50,204 bases of DNA from Nocardia brasiliensis IFM 10847 (GTDB lineage: Bacteria; Actinomycetota; Actinomycetes; Mycobacteriales; Mycobacteriaceae): contig NZ_BAUA01000028.1 of NCBI RefSeq assembly GCF_000710915.1, positions 36,958-87,161 on the forward strand, given 5' to 3'. The position numbers were made by a program, and so were the translations under genes. Of the stretch, positions 42,929 to 50,204 are shown in pieces (position 1 is the stretch's first letter; every line of letters begins with the position of its first letter). The notes under the pieces were generated by a model. It saw nothing but the letters and a program-made list of their open reading frames with translations. It was not told where the DNA came from and made no database searches.

Positions 42929-43345
42929 TCACGACTGCCGCCAGGGCAGGCCGAGGGCACGCCAGCCGGAGCCGCCGCGGTGCCCGTGTTCGTCGAGCGG
43001 GCCTTCGAAACCTTCGACCACGTTGTAGGAGGCGCTGAAACCGGCGGCGGTCGAGGCGACGGCCGCACCGATGGAACGCTGCCCCGAACGACAGAGGAAG
43101 ATCACCGGCGCATCCGGCTTGCGCCCGTCGAGCGCCGCGAGCAGCTGCTCGGTGAACTCGCCGTTGCGCGTCCCGCTGCTGTCGACCCACTCGATCAGGA
43201 CCGTCTGCCGGTCGATCGAGCTGGTGTCGGGCACGCCGACGAACTTCCATTCGGCCGTGGTGCGCACGTCGACCAGAATCGCATCGGGATTGTCGCGCAA
43301 CAGTTCCCACGCCTGCTGCGGCGTGATGTCACCGGCATAACTCAT
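42929..43345 (-). CDS. rhodanese-like sulfurtransferase
   Basis: 138 residues, single rhodanese domain: TPQQAWELLRDNPDAILVDV, RTTAEWKFVGVPD and the active-site loop FLCRSGQRSIGAA with the catalytic Cys. It could deliver sulfane sulfur to MetZ or another acceptor in methionine synthesis; it matches Rv0390 next to metZ. The ATG is overlapped by the TGA of a 26-codon leader ORF, whose GAGGTG provides the ribosome binding site. The leader itself follows a SAM-IV riboswitch. Confidence 0.91.
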   Translation of the reverse strand: MSYAGDITPQQAWELLRDNPDAILVDVRTTAEWKFVGVPDTSSIDRQTVLIEWVDSSGTRNGEFTEQLLAALDGRKPDAPVIFLCRSGQRSIGAAVASTAAGFSASYNVVEGFEGPLDEHGHRGGSGWRALGLPWRQS

Positions 43346-43422
43346 GACTGCACCTCGCTGGCGCTCGGCTCCGTCATGTGCAAGGCACGCTGTGTCATGA
43401 TTCGCTCGCTACGCTCACTCAT
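43342..43422 (-). CDS. 26-codon leader ORF (SER-type) between SAM-IV riboswitch and rhodanese gene
   Basis: ATG 43422 has a perfect AGGAGG four bases upstream, the best ribosome binding site in the locus. The peptide starts MSERSERIMTQRALHMTEPS and ends ASEVQS; TGA overlaps the rhodanese ATG as ATGA. The sequence holds two similar halves, each of the form GAGCG-(C)-AGCGAG...TCATGA, so it looks like a duplicated start cassette. Near-copies precede three other genes in the window. Translation of the leader is likely to be what the riboswitch controls. Confidence 0.72.
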   Translation of the reverse strand: MSERSERIMTQRALHMTEPSASEVQS

Positions 43423-43433
43423 GGGACCTCCTA

Positions 43434-43550
43434 GAATCCGCACTTGCCGCGCTCGTTTGACGCGCGGCCAGGTCGTCACCCGGAGCACCCCACCGCGGAG
43501 GAGGGTTGCCGACCAGTATTGCCGGGGCTTGACACTGGTTCTCATGACCT
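43434..43550 (-). ncRNA. SAM-IV riboswitch
   Basis: The 117-nt minus-strand RNA matches the SAM-IV class of actinomycetes closely: P1 AGGTC/GACCT, P2 ACCAGT/ACTGGT enclosing GTCAAGCCCCGGC, then GGCAACCCTCC, CGCGGTGGGGTGC and CCGGGTGA, and a 3' hairpin GCCGCGC/GCGCGGC followed by AAGTGCGGATTC. It binds S-adenosylmethionine. The AGGAGG of the leader ORF starts two bases after its 3' end, so control is most likely on translation initiation, though transcription effects cannot be excluded. Confidence 0.93.
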
Positions 43551-43557
43551 TCAGCTG

Positions 43558-43587
43558 AGATTGCCTGGACAAGGGTCACCGTGTCAA
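43558..43587 (-). promoter_or_regulatory. promoter of the SAM-IV riboswitch / rhodanese / metZ operon
   Basis: On the minus strand TTGACA (43587-43582), an 18-bp spacer and CAATCT (43563-43558). Transcription would start about 7 nt on, just before P1 of the riboswitch. Confidence 0.65.
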
Positions 43588-43612
43588 ATGGCTGCTCACG
43601 CTGTGGGAACGG

Positions 43613-44059
43613 TCAATTGCAGACCAGCCATTTGTCGCCGGATCTGGTCAGATTCCAGAGGGCGGTGGCCTCGTTGCCCTCGACCTTGGTGGTGACGGTC
43701 GCCTTCCCGCGGTCGCCGTCGACCATCGGGTTCTCGATTTTCGTTACCTCTACAGTCTTTCCGGCACCGGAGCGGCCCGCCAGTGGGGACCGCTTCGGAT
43801 CGAAATCCGGGCAGCCCGTGCCTGGTGGCGGCACCGCAGCGGTCTGGTTGCTGCCCTCGACGAAGCGGTTGACCGCGGCGGTGATCCGGTCGGCTTCTGT
43901 GACATTTTTCTCAGCGGGCGAGACCACCCCGCCGATGATGATCGCCGCGAGCACGAGCACCGCGAAAATCCCCGCTGCGACGAACGGCACCACCGAGCGC
44001 CGATCGGTCTGATCGACCACGATGGGCTCGTCTGCGGCGGGCGGCTGCGGCTCAGTCAT
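43613..44059 (-). CDS. single-pass membrane protein of unknown function
   Basis: 148 residues: a cytoplasmic tail of about 25 residues with DQTDRR, one membrane helix (VVPFVAAGIFAVLVLAAIII) and an outer domain of about 95 residues. That domain reads ADRITAAVNRFVEGSNQTAA, GTGCPDFDPKRSPL and ends with LWNLTRSGDKWLVCN, resembling the DUF4878/lumazine-binding-like folds in which a Trp-rich strand closes the sheet. Two Cys (in GTGCPD and at the C-terminus) could form a disulfide. Function unknown. ATG 44059 is taken since the upstream extension is Arg-rich and unlike coding sequence. Confidence 0.7.
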   Translation of the reverse strand: MTEPQPPAADEPIVVDQTDRRSVVPFVAAGIFAVLVLAAIIIGGVVSPAEKNVTEADRITAAVNRFVEGSNQTAAVPPPGTGCPDFDPKRSPLAGRSGAGKTVEVTKIENPMVDGDRGKATVTTKVEGNEATALWNLTRSGDKWLVCN

Positions 44060-44407
44060 ACGACGATGATCCCTGGTCGGCGGCGCAATCCGGCGATCGG
44101 CCCCGCCTCGCGGCCGCGGTGACGCCGAACTCCGCTGCGCCACGCGAGGATTAGCGCGCGGAGGCCGGGTAACCAGGACAGAACGCCCGGGGTGGCATCC
44201 GCTCAGTTCACGCACCGCCGCCGCCGGGCCCGCGCAGCACCGATAGAATCGCAAGACTGCGGCCTGCTGTCATAGCCGCGACGGAGTGGGCCACGAGCCG
44301 ACGACTCCGGGGTCCGCATCGGTAGGTGCAACCAGCCAGCGCGTGACTTAGCCTAGGCTAAGCAAGACGCCGTTAATCAGTTCTCGACCATAAGGGTGCC
44401 GTTAAAG
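44060..44407. other. divergent spacer with iron box
   Basis: 348 bp between the membrane protein start and the ferredoxin reductase start. No gene is supported. The only clear element is the IdeR-like palindrome at 44347-44362; the rest contains GC-rich short inverted repeats without a clear terminator or riboswitch pattern. Confidence 0.55.
44347..44366. promoter_or_regulatory. IdeR/DtxR-type iron box upstream of ferredoxin reductase
   Basis: The 16-bp CTTAGCCTAGGCTAAG (44347-44362) is a perfect palindrome. Read as a 19-mer from 44348, it agrees with the IdeR consensus TWAGGTWAGSCTWACCTWA at 14 of 19 positions. It lies about 42 bp upstream of the reductase start, where a repressor would cover the promoter. 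Confidence 0.68.
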
Positions 44408-45796
44408 ATGACCGAACAGAGTGCCGCTACCCGCCCGCTCCGCATCGCCATCGTCGGCGCCGGGCCGGCCGGGATCTACGCCGCCGACGCCCTGATGAAG
44501 TCCGACGCCGAGGTGAGCATCGACCTGTTCGAGCGCATGCCCGCACCGTTCGGTCTGATCCGCTACGGCGTCGCGCCGGACCACCCGCGGATCAAGGGCA
44601 TCATCACCGCGCTGCACAAGGTGCTCGACAAGCCGCAGGTGCGCCTGCTCGGCAACATCGACTACGGCACCGACATCACCCTGGACGACCTGCGCACCTT
44701 CTATGACGCGGTGATCTTCTCGACCGGCGCCAACGCCGACCGCGCGCTCGGCATCCCCGGCATCGGGCTGGACGGCTCCTACGGCGCCGCCGACTTCGTG
44801 TCCTGGTACGACGGCCACCCGGACGTACCGCGCACCTGGCCGCTGGACGCGGAGAAGGTCGCCGTGCTCGGCGTCGGCAACGTCGCGCTCGACGTGGCCC
44901 GCGTGCTGGCCAAGACCGGCGACGAACTGCTGCCGACCGAGATCCCGCCGAACGTCTACGCCGGCCTGAAGGCCAACAAGGCGGTCGAGGTTCACGTCTT
45001 CGGGCGGCGCGGCCCGGCGCAGGCCAAGTTCACCCCGCTGGAACTGCGCGAACTGGACCATTCGCCGACTATCGAGGTCATCGTCGATCCCGAGGACATC
45101 GACTACGACGAAGGCTCCGAGGCCGCGCGCCGGCACTCCAAGCAGGTCGACATGATCGCGAACACGCTGGAGCAGTGGGCCATTCGCGATGTCGGCAACC
45201 GGCCGCACAAACTGTTCCTGCACTTCTTCGAGTCGCCCGCCGAGATCCTCGGCGAGGACGGCAAGGTCGTCGGCCTGCGCACCGAGCGCACCCAGCTCGA
45301 CGGCACCGGCAACGTCAAGGGCACCGGCGTGTTCAAGGACTGGGACGTGCAGGCGATCTACCGCGCCGTCGGCTACCTGTCCCAGAACCTGACCAACCTG
45401 CCGTTCGACGACCAGGCCGGCACCGTGCCCAACGAGGCGGGCCGCGTCATCGCCGACGAGAACGCCGACGGCGCCGACCGCTACATTCCGGCCACCTACG
45501 TCACCGGCTGGATCAAGCGCGGCCCGGTCGGCCTCATCGGCCACACCAAGGGCGACGCCAACGAGACCGTGGCCTGCCTGCTCGACGACAGCAAAGACTT
45601 CACCCCGGCCGAGCGCCCCGAACTGGACGCCGTCACCGAGTTCCTCGAGGGCAAGGGCATCCCGTTCACCACCTGGCAGGGCTGGTACCGCCTGGACGCG
45701 CACGAGCGCGCGCTCGGCGAGCCCGAGGGGCGCGAGCGCGTCAAGGTGGTCGAGCGCGAGGACATGCTGCGCGCCAGCGAGCCGCACAAGGTCTGA
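44408..45796 (+). CDS. fprA: ferredoxin/adrenodoxin-NADP+ reductase (FprA-like)
   Basis: 462 residues of the adrenodoxin reductase type. FAD motif IAIVGAGPAGIYAADALMKS near residue 12, LIRYGVAPDHPRIKGI, NADPH motif VAVLGVGNVALDVARVLAKT, FGRRGPAQAKFTPLELRELD and C-terminal TGWIKRGPVGLIGHTKGDAN. It passes electrons from NADPH to ferredoxins, for example those serving cytochromes P450 or Fe-S assembly. ATG 44408 is favoured; an in-frame GTG at 44396 would add four residues. The iron box upstream suggests repression in iron-replete cells. Cytosolic. Confidence 0.93.
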   Translation: MTEQSAATRPLRIAIVGAGPAGIYAADALMKSDAEVSIDLFERMPAPFGLIRYGVAPDHPRIKGIITALHKVLDKPQVRLLGNIDYGTDITLDDLRTFYDAVIFSTGANADRALGIPGIGLDGSYGAADFVSWYDGHPDVPRTWPLDAEKVAVLGVGNVALDVARVLAKTGDELLPTEIPPNVYAGLKANKAVEVHVFGRRGPAQAKFTPLELRELDHSPTIEVIVDPEDIDYDEGSEAARRHSKQVDMIANTLEQWAIRDVGNRPHKLFLHFFESPAEILGEDGKVVGLRTERTQLDGTGNVKGTGVFKDWDVQAIYRAVGYLSQNLTNLPFDDQAGTVPNEAGRVIADENADGADRYIPATYVTGWIKRGPVGLIGHTKGDANETVACLLDDSKDFTPAERPELDAVTEFLEGKGIPFTTWQGWYRLDAHERALGEPEGRERVKVVEREDMLRASEPHKV

Positions 45797-45858
45797 GCCC
45801 CGGCTCGCCGGTATCCGTCGCGACAGCGAAACTTCGCGCACTGAGGCATTCTGTACAA

Positions 45859-46731
45859 GTGTTCGATGCCCATCTCCATATCTTCGACCCACGGTTCCCG
45901 CGGGTCGAGAACGAGGGCTACCTGCCCGACCCGTTCACCATCGCCGACTATCGAAAGCGCATGTCGCGCTTCGATATCGACGGTGGCGCCGTGGTCAGTG
46001 GGTCCTTCCAGGGCACCGATCAGACCTATCTGCGGGCCGCCCTCGCCGAACTGGGCGAGGGCTGGGTCGGCGTCACCCGGCTCGATCTCGACGCCACCGA
46101 CGACGAGATCATCGAGCTGGACCGGATCGGCGTGCGCGGGCTGCGGTTCAATCTCAAGCGCGCCGCCGCCGACATCACCGGCATGACCCTGCAGGCCCTA
46201 CGCGCGCACGAACTGGTCGGCTGGCATGTCGAGGTCTACATCGACGGCACGATGCTCACCTCGCTGCAGCCGGTGCTGTCCAAGTTGCCCGCGTTCACCA
46301 TCGACCATCTGGGCATGTCCGAGGAAGGTCTGCCCTACCTGCTCGATCTCGTCGATCGCGGGGCTCGGGTCAAGGCAACGGGTTTCGGCCGGGTCGCGTT
46401 GCACGTCGCCGACACGCTGCGCCGGATCCACGCGGTCAATCCCGAGGCGCTGATGTTCGGCACCGACCTGCCCGGCACCCGCGCGGGCCGCCCCTTCCAG
46501 GATTCCGACGTCGATCTGATCTGCGACGTCGTGGGCACCGACATGTTCGCCGTGCTCGAGGACAACGCCCGCGCCTGCTACCGCCTGCCCGCCAAGACCC
46601 GCCCCGTCCCCGAAGACCCGGCCCCCACCCTCCCCCTGCACCGCACCGACCAACCCACCCTCCCCATCCGCCGCGACGCCCTACCCACCCCGGACAACAC
46701 CGACACCCTCCCCCTCCCCATCATCGAATAA
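45859..46731 (+). CDS. amidohydrolase family 2 (TIM-barrel metal-dependent hydrolase)
   Basis: 290 residues. The first metal motif is at the very start, VFDAHLHIFDPRFPR; later come the barrel strands GVRGLRFNLKR, FTIDHLGMSEEGLPYLLDLV and LMFGTDLPGTRAGRPFQDSD with the acid of the G-T-D-L-P motif. Such enzymes decarboxylate or hydrolyse ring lactones and aromatic acids. The last 45 residues form a Pro/Thr tail in which T-L-P-L or T-L-P-I recurs three times (APTLPL, QPTLPI, DTLPLP), outside the fold. GTG 45859 is at the family N-terminus; CATTCT six bases upstream could make it leaderless. Substrate unknown. Confidence 0.82.
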   Translation: MFDAHLHIFDPRFPRVENEGYLPDPFTIADYRKRMSRFDIDGGAVVSGSFQGTDQTYLRAALAELGEGWVGVTRLDLDATDDEIIELDRIGVRGLRFNLKRAAADITGMTLQALRAHELVGWHVEVYIDGTMLTSLQPVLSKLPAFTIDHLGMSEEGLPYLLDLVDRGARVKATGFGRVALHVADTLRRIHAVNPEALMFGTDLPGTRAGRPFQDSDVDLICDVVGTDMFAVLEDNARACYRLPAKTRPVPEDPAPTLPLHRTDQPTLPIRRDALPTPDNTDTLPLPIIE

Positions 46732-46756
46732 CGCTCGACCACAGCGCCGTTCAGGG

Positions 46757-47239
46757 TTACGCGACGATGGCGCCGACGAGCCAGACGCCGGTGGCGAGGA
46801 GGGCGCCGAGGAGTTCGATGAGCATGGAGAGGCCGACGCCTTTGAGGGCGTGCATCGTTGCCTGCCAAGCCTGTTGGTTGACGCGCAGGCGGTGCAGTTC
46901 GGAAAGGTAAACGCCGAGAACGAATCCCACGAACAGGCCGACGACGGGGATGACGAAGAAGCCGACGATGCCGAGTACCGCGCCGAAGAACAGCGAGCGG
47001 TTGGCCACGCCCGCGTCCTTCAGTTTCCGGCCGGGCCAGGTGTATTTGATGACGCCGGACAGCGCGAGCAGGGCCGTGCTGATGCCGAAGACGATCCAGG
47101 CGGTGGCGCCGCCGGTCAGGAACGCCCAGACGGCGATCGCGCCGAAGATCAGGATGACGCCGGGCAGGATCGGGACGATGATCCCGAGCAGGCCGACGAG
47201 GATGACGAGACCGACGACGATCTCCCCGGCGACACTCAT
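46757..47239 (-). CDS. DUF456 family membrane protein
   Basis: 160 residues with five hydrophobic stretches. The family signature is the N-terminal VGLLGIIVPILPGVILIFGA and the Gly-rich helix FFGAVLGIVGFFVIPVVGLF followed by VGFVLGVYLSEL. Function is not known for any member I am aware of. The ATG is overlapped by the TGA of a shortened SER-type leader. The gene is convergent with the amidohydrolase (24 bp between stops). Confidence 0.85.
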   Translation of the reverse strand: MSVAGEIVVGLVILVGLLGIIVPILPGVILIFGAIAVWAFLTGGATAWIVFGISTALLALSGVIKYTWPGRKLKDAGVANRSLFFGAVLGIVGFFVIPVVGLFVGFVLGVYLSELHRLRVNQQAWQATMHALKGVGLSMLIELLGALLATGVWLVGAIVA

Positions 47240-47283
47240 GCCCGAGCCTCGCTGACCTGCGGCCGCACCGCACGCTGTGCCAT
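47236..47283 (-). CDS. short leader ORF (SER-type, 15 codons) before DUF456 gene
   Basis: Peptide MAQRAVRPQVSEARA, ending with TGA overlapping the DUF456 ATG (ATGA). The DNA upstream (GCGCAGTGAGGTGGAGTC) aligns with the first half of the rhodanese leader, but a TGA interrupts the frame, so the ORF begins at the ATG equal to Met9 there, and three codons are missing in the middle. GAGGTGG five bases before it serves as ribosome binding site. Confidence 0.5.
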   Translation of the reverse strand: MAQRAVRPQVSEARA

Positions 47284-47489
47284 GACTCCACCTCACTGCG
47301 CTGTCGCCGGACGCTCCTGCGGTTGTCGCGCTTGCGAGGATTGTGACGTACCAGGTCCTCCGGCGCACAGCAACCGGGGCTGGGTGAGTGCGGCACAGTT
47401 ATTGTCATACTGTCAATACACCCGCCGGCGGCTCCGGCGGCAGCGCCGGGGCGCCGGCGCGCTGGATCAACGACGAACCGAGGTAGGGC

Positions 47490-48587
47490 GTGAGCACTCC
47501 ATCCACCGCCGCAAAGGGCCCGCTCGCGGGCATCAAGGTCATCGAGCTCGCCGGGATCGGGCCGGGTCCGCACGCCGCGTTGCTGCTTGCCGATCTGGGC
47601 GCCGACGTGGTGCGGGTACAGCGGGCCGGGCAGTTGCCGGGCGGATTCGACCGCCCGCAGCTGCGCGGGCGCACCATCGTCGAGGCCAACCTCAAGGATC
47701 CGGCCGATATCGACAAGGTGCTCGGACTCATCGAAAAGGCCGACGTGCTGATCGAGGGCTTTCGGCCGGGCGTCACCGAGCGGATGGGTCTCGGCCCGGA
47801 CGACGCGCTGGCCCGCAACCCGCGGCTGATCTACGGCCGGATGACCGGCTGGGGCCAGCAGGGCCCGCTTGCCGATCGCGCCGGGCACGACATCAACTAC
47901 ATCTCCATCACCGGCGTGCTGCACGCGATCGGCCGCAAGGGTGAGCGCCCGGTGCCGCCGTTGAACATGGTCGGCGATTTCGGCGGCGGCTCGATGTTCC
48001 TGGTCTTCGGCCTGCTCGCGGCGCTGGTCGAGCGGCAGACCTCGGGCAAGGGACAGGTCGTCGACGCGGCGATGGTCGATGGGGCGCTGGCTCTTTCGCA
48101 CATGATCTGGGGCATGCGCGGCCACGGCGCGTGGTCCGACGAGCGCGGCGTGAACCTGCTCGACACGGGCATGTCGTTCTACGACACCTACGAGACCGCC
48201 GACGGCAAGTACATGGCGGTGGGCGCGATCGAACCGCAGTTCTACGCGCAACTGCTCGCCGGGCTGGAAGTGGACCCGGAGGGCCTGCCCTACCAGATCG
48301 ACCCCGCCGGTCAGGAAACGCTGAAAAAGGTGTTCACCGAACGGTTCCGGGACAAGACCAGGGACGAGTGGACGGCGATCTTCGCGGGCACCGACGCCTG
48401 CGTCACGCCGGTGCTCACGTTCGAAGAGGCCACGAAGAACGAGCACATCGCAGCCCGCGGCTCGCTGATCGAGGTCGACGACATCACCCAGCACGCCCCC
48501 GCCCCGCGCTTCTCCCGCACCCCGAACGGCGTCCCTACCCCGCCGCCGTCCGTCGCGACCCCGATCGAAACCGTCTGGGCGGACTGA
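47490..48587 (+). CDS. mcr: alpha-methylacyl-CoA racemase (CaiB/BaiF family)
   Basis: 365 residues, closely like M. tuberculosis MCR (Rv1143): [56 protein letters not shown] and [20 protein letters not shown]. The catalytic His133 (GHDINYIS), Asp163 (GDFGGGS) and the Glu of GAIEPQFY are kept. It inverts the alpha-methyl centre of branched acyl-CoA esters so that (S)-specific oxidation can proceed, for example in sterol side-chain or phytanic acid breakdown. GTG 47490 has AGGTAGGG upstream. Confidence 0.94.
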   Translation: MSTPSTAAKGPLAGIKVIELAGIGPGPHAALLLADLGADVVRVQRAGQLPGGFDRPQLRGRTIVEANLKDPADIDKVLGLIEKADVLIEGFRPGVTERMGLGPDDALARNPRLIYGRMTGWGQQGPLADRAGHDINYISITGVLHAIGRKGERPVPPLNMVGDFGGGSMFLVFGLLAALVERQTSGKGQVVDAAMVDGALALSHMIWGMRGHGAWSDERGVNLLDTGMSFYDTYETADGKYMAVGAIEPQFYAQLLAGLEVDPEGLPYQIDPAGQETLKKVFTERFRDKTRDEWTAIFAGTDACVTPVLTFEEATKNEHIAARGSLIEVDDITQHAPAPRFSRTPNGVPTPPPSVATPIETVWAD

Positions 48588-48601
48588 GTTTTCCCGGTGG
48601 C

Positions 48602-48630
48602 AGGCCCCTGCTGGTCAGCCGGGGCCTTTC
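48602..48630. terminator. terminator after mcr
   Basis: AGGCCCC / GGGGCCT stem with a 12-nt loop and a TTTC tail, starting 15 bp past the mcr stop. The remaining 130 bp up to the MocR stop hold nothing I can identify. Confidence 0.6.
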
Positions 48631-48757
48631 ACGCTCGACACGAAACGCACTCGGAGCGGATCACATTCGGTGCCGACGGCGGCGAGGCCTGTCGAACCTC
48701 GCCGCGGGACCGGCTCAGCGATTCCGCGTCACCGTGCGCGGGCACCGGCCGCTGCGA

Positions 48758-50203
48758 TCAATAGCAGGTGAGCGGCTGCAACGGATCCGCGGCGCGCGGC
48801 GTCAACGCGGTGTAGGCCGCGGCGATTCCCTTGACCGCCAACCGGAGTTCCGGCTCCTGATGGGTGAACGGCAATCGGATGAACCGCTCGAAGGCGCCCT
48901 GCACGCCGAAACGCGGTCCGGCAGCGAGTAATACGCCGTGATTGGGCGCGGTGGCGGCCAGCGCGGTCGACACCGGGGCGGGCAGCTGCGCCCATACCGA
49001 CATGCCGCCCGCGCCGTAACCGACTCGCCAGTCCGGCAATTCCTCGGCGAGGGTTTCGACCAGCGCGGCCCGTTGCGCCCGCAGTTGGTCGCGGCGGCGG
49101 TCGAGGATGGTGTCGGCGTTGGCGAGCAGGTGCACGGTCGCCAGCTGGTCCATCACCGGCGTGCCGAGGTCGACCGTGGAACGGATGCCGAGCAGCTTGG
49201 TGATCAACGGCTGGTTCGTGCGGATCCAGCCGACCCGCAGGCCGCCCCAGAACGACTTCGAGGCCGAGCCGATGGTGACGATCTCGTTGCCCTTGGCGAA
49301 CGCGGCGACGGGCGGCTGCAACGGCTCGCCCGCCAGGTGCAGATCGGCCATCGACTCGTCGATCACCACGGTCATCCTGGTTTCCCGGGCGATCGCGGCC
49401 AGTTCGGCGCGGCCGTCCGCGTCGAGCAGCAGGCCGGTGGGGTTGTTGAAATCGGGCACCAGGTAGGCCAGCGTGGCCGCGGTCTGCCTGGCCGCGCTGC
49501 GGATGCCGTCCAGATCCCAACCGTGGTCCGGCGTTTCGGGGCGCAGCGGCACCGGCACCGGGCGGGCGCCGACGTCCCGGATCGCCTCGATCGCGTTCGG
49601 GTAGGTGGGGTGATCGATGAGCACCCGGGCCGCGGGCGCGGTGAGCACGTTCAGCAGCAGGCGCAGGCCGTGCTGGGCGCCGAGGGTGACCAGGATCTGG
49701 TCCGGATCGGTGGGCAGGCCGCGTTCGGTGTAGCGGCGCGCGATCGCCTCGCGCAGCGCGAGCACACCAACCGGGTCCATGCCGTGCGTGCCGAGGTAAG
49801 TCGGAATCCCCTCCAGCGCAACGGAATAGGCTTCCTGCATTTCCAGTGGCGCGGCCATCGCGGCGTAGGTCATATCGATCGTCGGCAGCTCCGAGGCGGC
49901 CATCATCGCCAGGATGGACCGGGCCGGCTTGCTGCCGTCGTGCTGCACGTCGCGCGGCAGCGCGACCGTGCTGCGCGAACCCTGACGGCTGATCAGGTAG
50001 CCGTTCTCGCGGAGCAGGGAGTAGGTGGAGGTGATCGTCGTGCGGCTGACGCCGAGAGTGGCCGCGAGGTCGCGCTCGCTGGGCAGGGCGACCCCGAGCG
50101 GTGCCCGTCCGTCGTGGATGAGCAGCCGAATGCCTTCGGCGAGAGCCAGATACGCCGGACGCGTGGCCCGCCGGGTGGCCGGCTCGCCGCCGTCCTCGTC
50201 CAC
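48758..50203 (-). CDS. MocR/PdxR-type GntR-family regulator with aminotransferase domain
   Basis: At least 481 residues. The N-terminal winged helix (residues 15-80: LPSERDLAATLGVSRTTITS then TYSLLRENGYLISRQGSRS) is of GntR type; a linker leads to a fold-type I aminotransferase domain with YLVPDFNNPTGLLLDADGRA, VVIDESMADL and the PLP Lys in GSASKSFWGGLRVGW. Such proteins sense PLP, GABA or other amino compounds and control vitamin B6, taurine or transport genes. The first codon seen is GTG 50203, at the edge of the window, so the true start could lie outside. No target is visible; its divergent neighbour is off the window. Confidence 0.88.
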   Translation of the reverse strand: MDEDGGEPATRRATRPAYLALAEGIRLLIHDGRAPLGVALPSERDLAATLGVSRTTITSTYSLLRENGYLISRQGSRSTVALPRDVQHDGSKPARSILAMMAASELPTIDMTYAAMAAPLEMQEAYSVALEGIPTYLGTHGMDPVGVLALREAIARRYTERGLPTDPDQILVTLGAQHGLRLLLNVLTAPAARVLIDHPTYPNAIEAIRDVGARPVPVPLRPETPDHGWDLDGIRSAARQTAATLAYLVPDFNNPTGLLLDADGRAELAAIARETRMTVVIDESMADLHLAGEPLQPPVAAFAKGNEIVTIGSASKSFWGGLRVGWIRTNQPLITKLLGIRSTVDLGTPVMDQLATVHLLANADTILDRRRDQLRAQRAALVETLAEELPDWRVGYGAGGMSVWAQLPAPVSTALAATAPNHGVLLAAGPRFGVQGAFERFIRLPFTHQEPELRLAVKGIAAAYTALTPRAADPLQPLTCY

Positions 50204-50204
50204 G

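Overview
The window is about 70% G+C, gene-dense and laid out like a mycolic-acid actinomycete (order Mycobacteriales). The clearest clue is gene order. From about 24.3 to 38.9 kb it carries thiG-thiS-thiO / thiE / mutT3 / glnX-glnH-pknG / ackA-pta / fgd1, the same order as Rv0417 to Rv0407 of Mycobacterium tuberculosis. From 12.2 to 20.8 kb it matches Rv0971c-Rv0976c (echA7, fadE12, accA2, accD2, fadE13, DUF1446). The other gene blocks and the recurring short leader ORFs suggest Nocardia or a close relative; this is inference. No rRNA, tRNA, phage, insertion sequence or CRISPR array was seen.

Layout. 1-5.5 kb: a zinc-chaperone-type COG0523 GTPase with a Zur-like box, thiD, two regulators (TetR, double Lrp/AsnC) and a DHA2 drug exporter. 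5.6-9.2 kb: a small basic protein, then a GT2-GtrA fusion overlapping a GT39 membrane glycosyltransferase. 9.3-11.6 kb: a phosphotransferase and an unknown protein behind a leader ORF. 11.6-20.8 kb: a minus-strand operon for degrading an acyl-CoA of unknown identity, with a TetR gene at its end. 20.9-24.2 kb: a tiny membrane protein, a class III nucleotide cyclase and an ABC-2 exporter. 24.2-27.9 kb: thiamine thiazole synthesis and a NUDIX enzyme. 28.1-32.9 kb: the GlnX-GlnH-PknG amino-acid sensing pathway. 33.2-36.6 kb: acetate kinase and phosphate acetyltransferase with a micro-ORF fitted between them. 36.6-39 kb: a degenerate repeat tract, a Ddn-type F420 reductase and Fgd1, its likely source of reduced F420. 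39.1-41.6 kb: HAD phosphatase, a DJ-1/MarR operon with twin operators and an RpiB-like isomerase. 41.7-43.6 kb: a SAM-IV riboswitch controlling rhodanese and metZ. 43.6-50.2 kb: a membrane protein, an iron-box-linked ferredoxin reductase, an amidohydrolase, a DUF456 protein, alpha-methylacyl-CoA racemase and a MocR regulator.

The most unusual feature is a family of short upstream ORFs (26 codons at three loci, 15 at a fourth). Each ends in an ATGA overlap with the start codon of the next gene, and its last codons (Ser-Glu-Val) double as the Shine-Dalgarno of that gene. The four loci are unrelated in function. At one of them the leader ORF's own ribosome binding site sits directly behind the SAM-IV riboswitch, so methionine control of rhodanese-metZ probably passes through translation of the leader peptide. 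Several other genes begin with the start codon 6-7 nt behind a TANNNT -10 box, the signature of leaderless transcripts.
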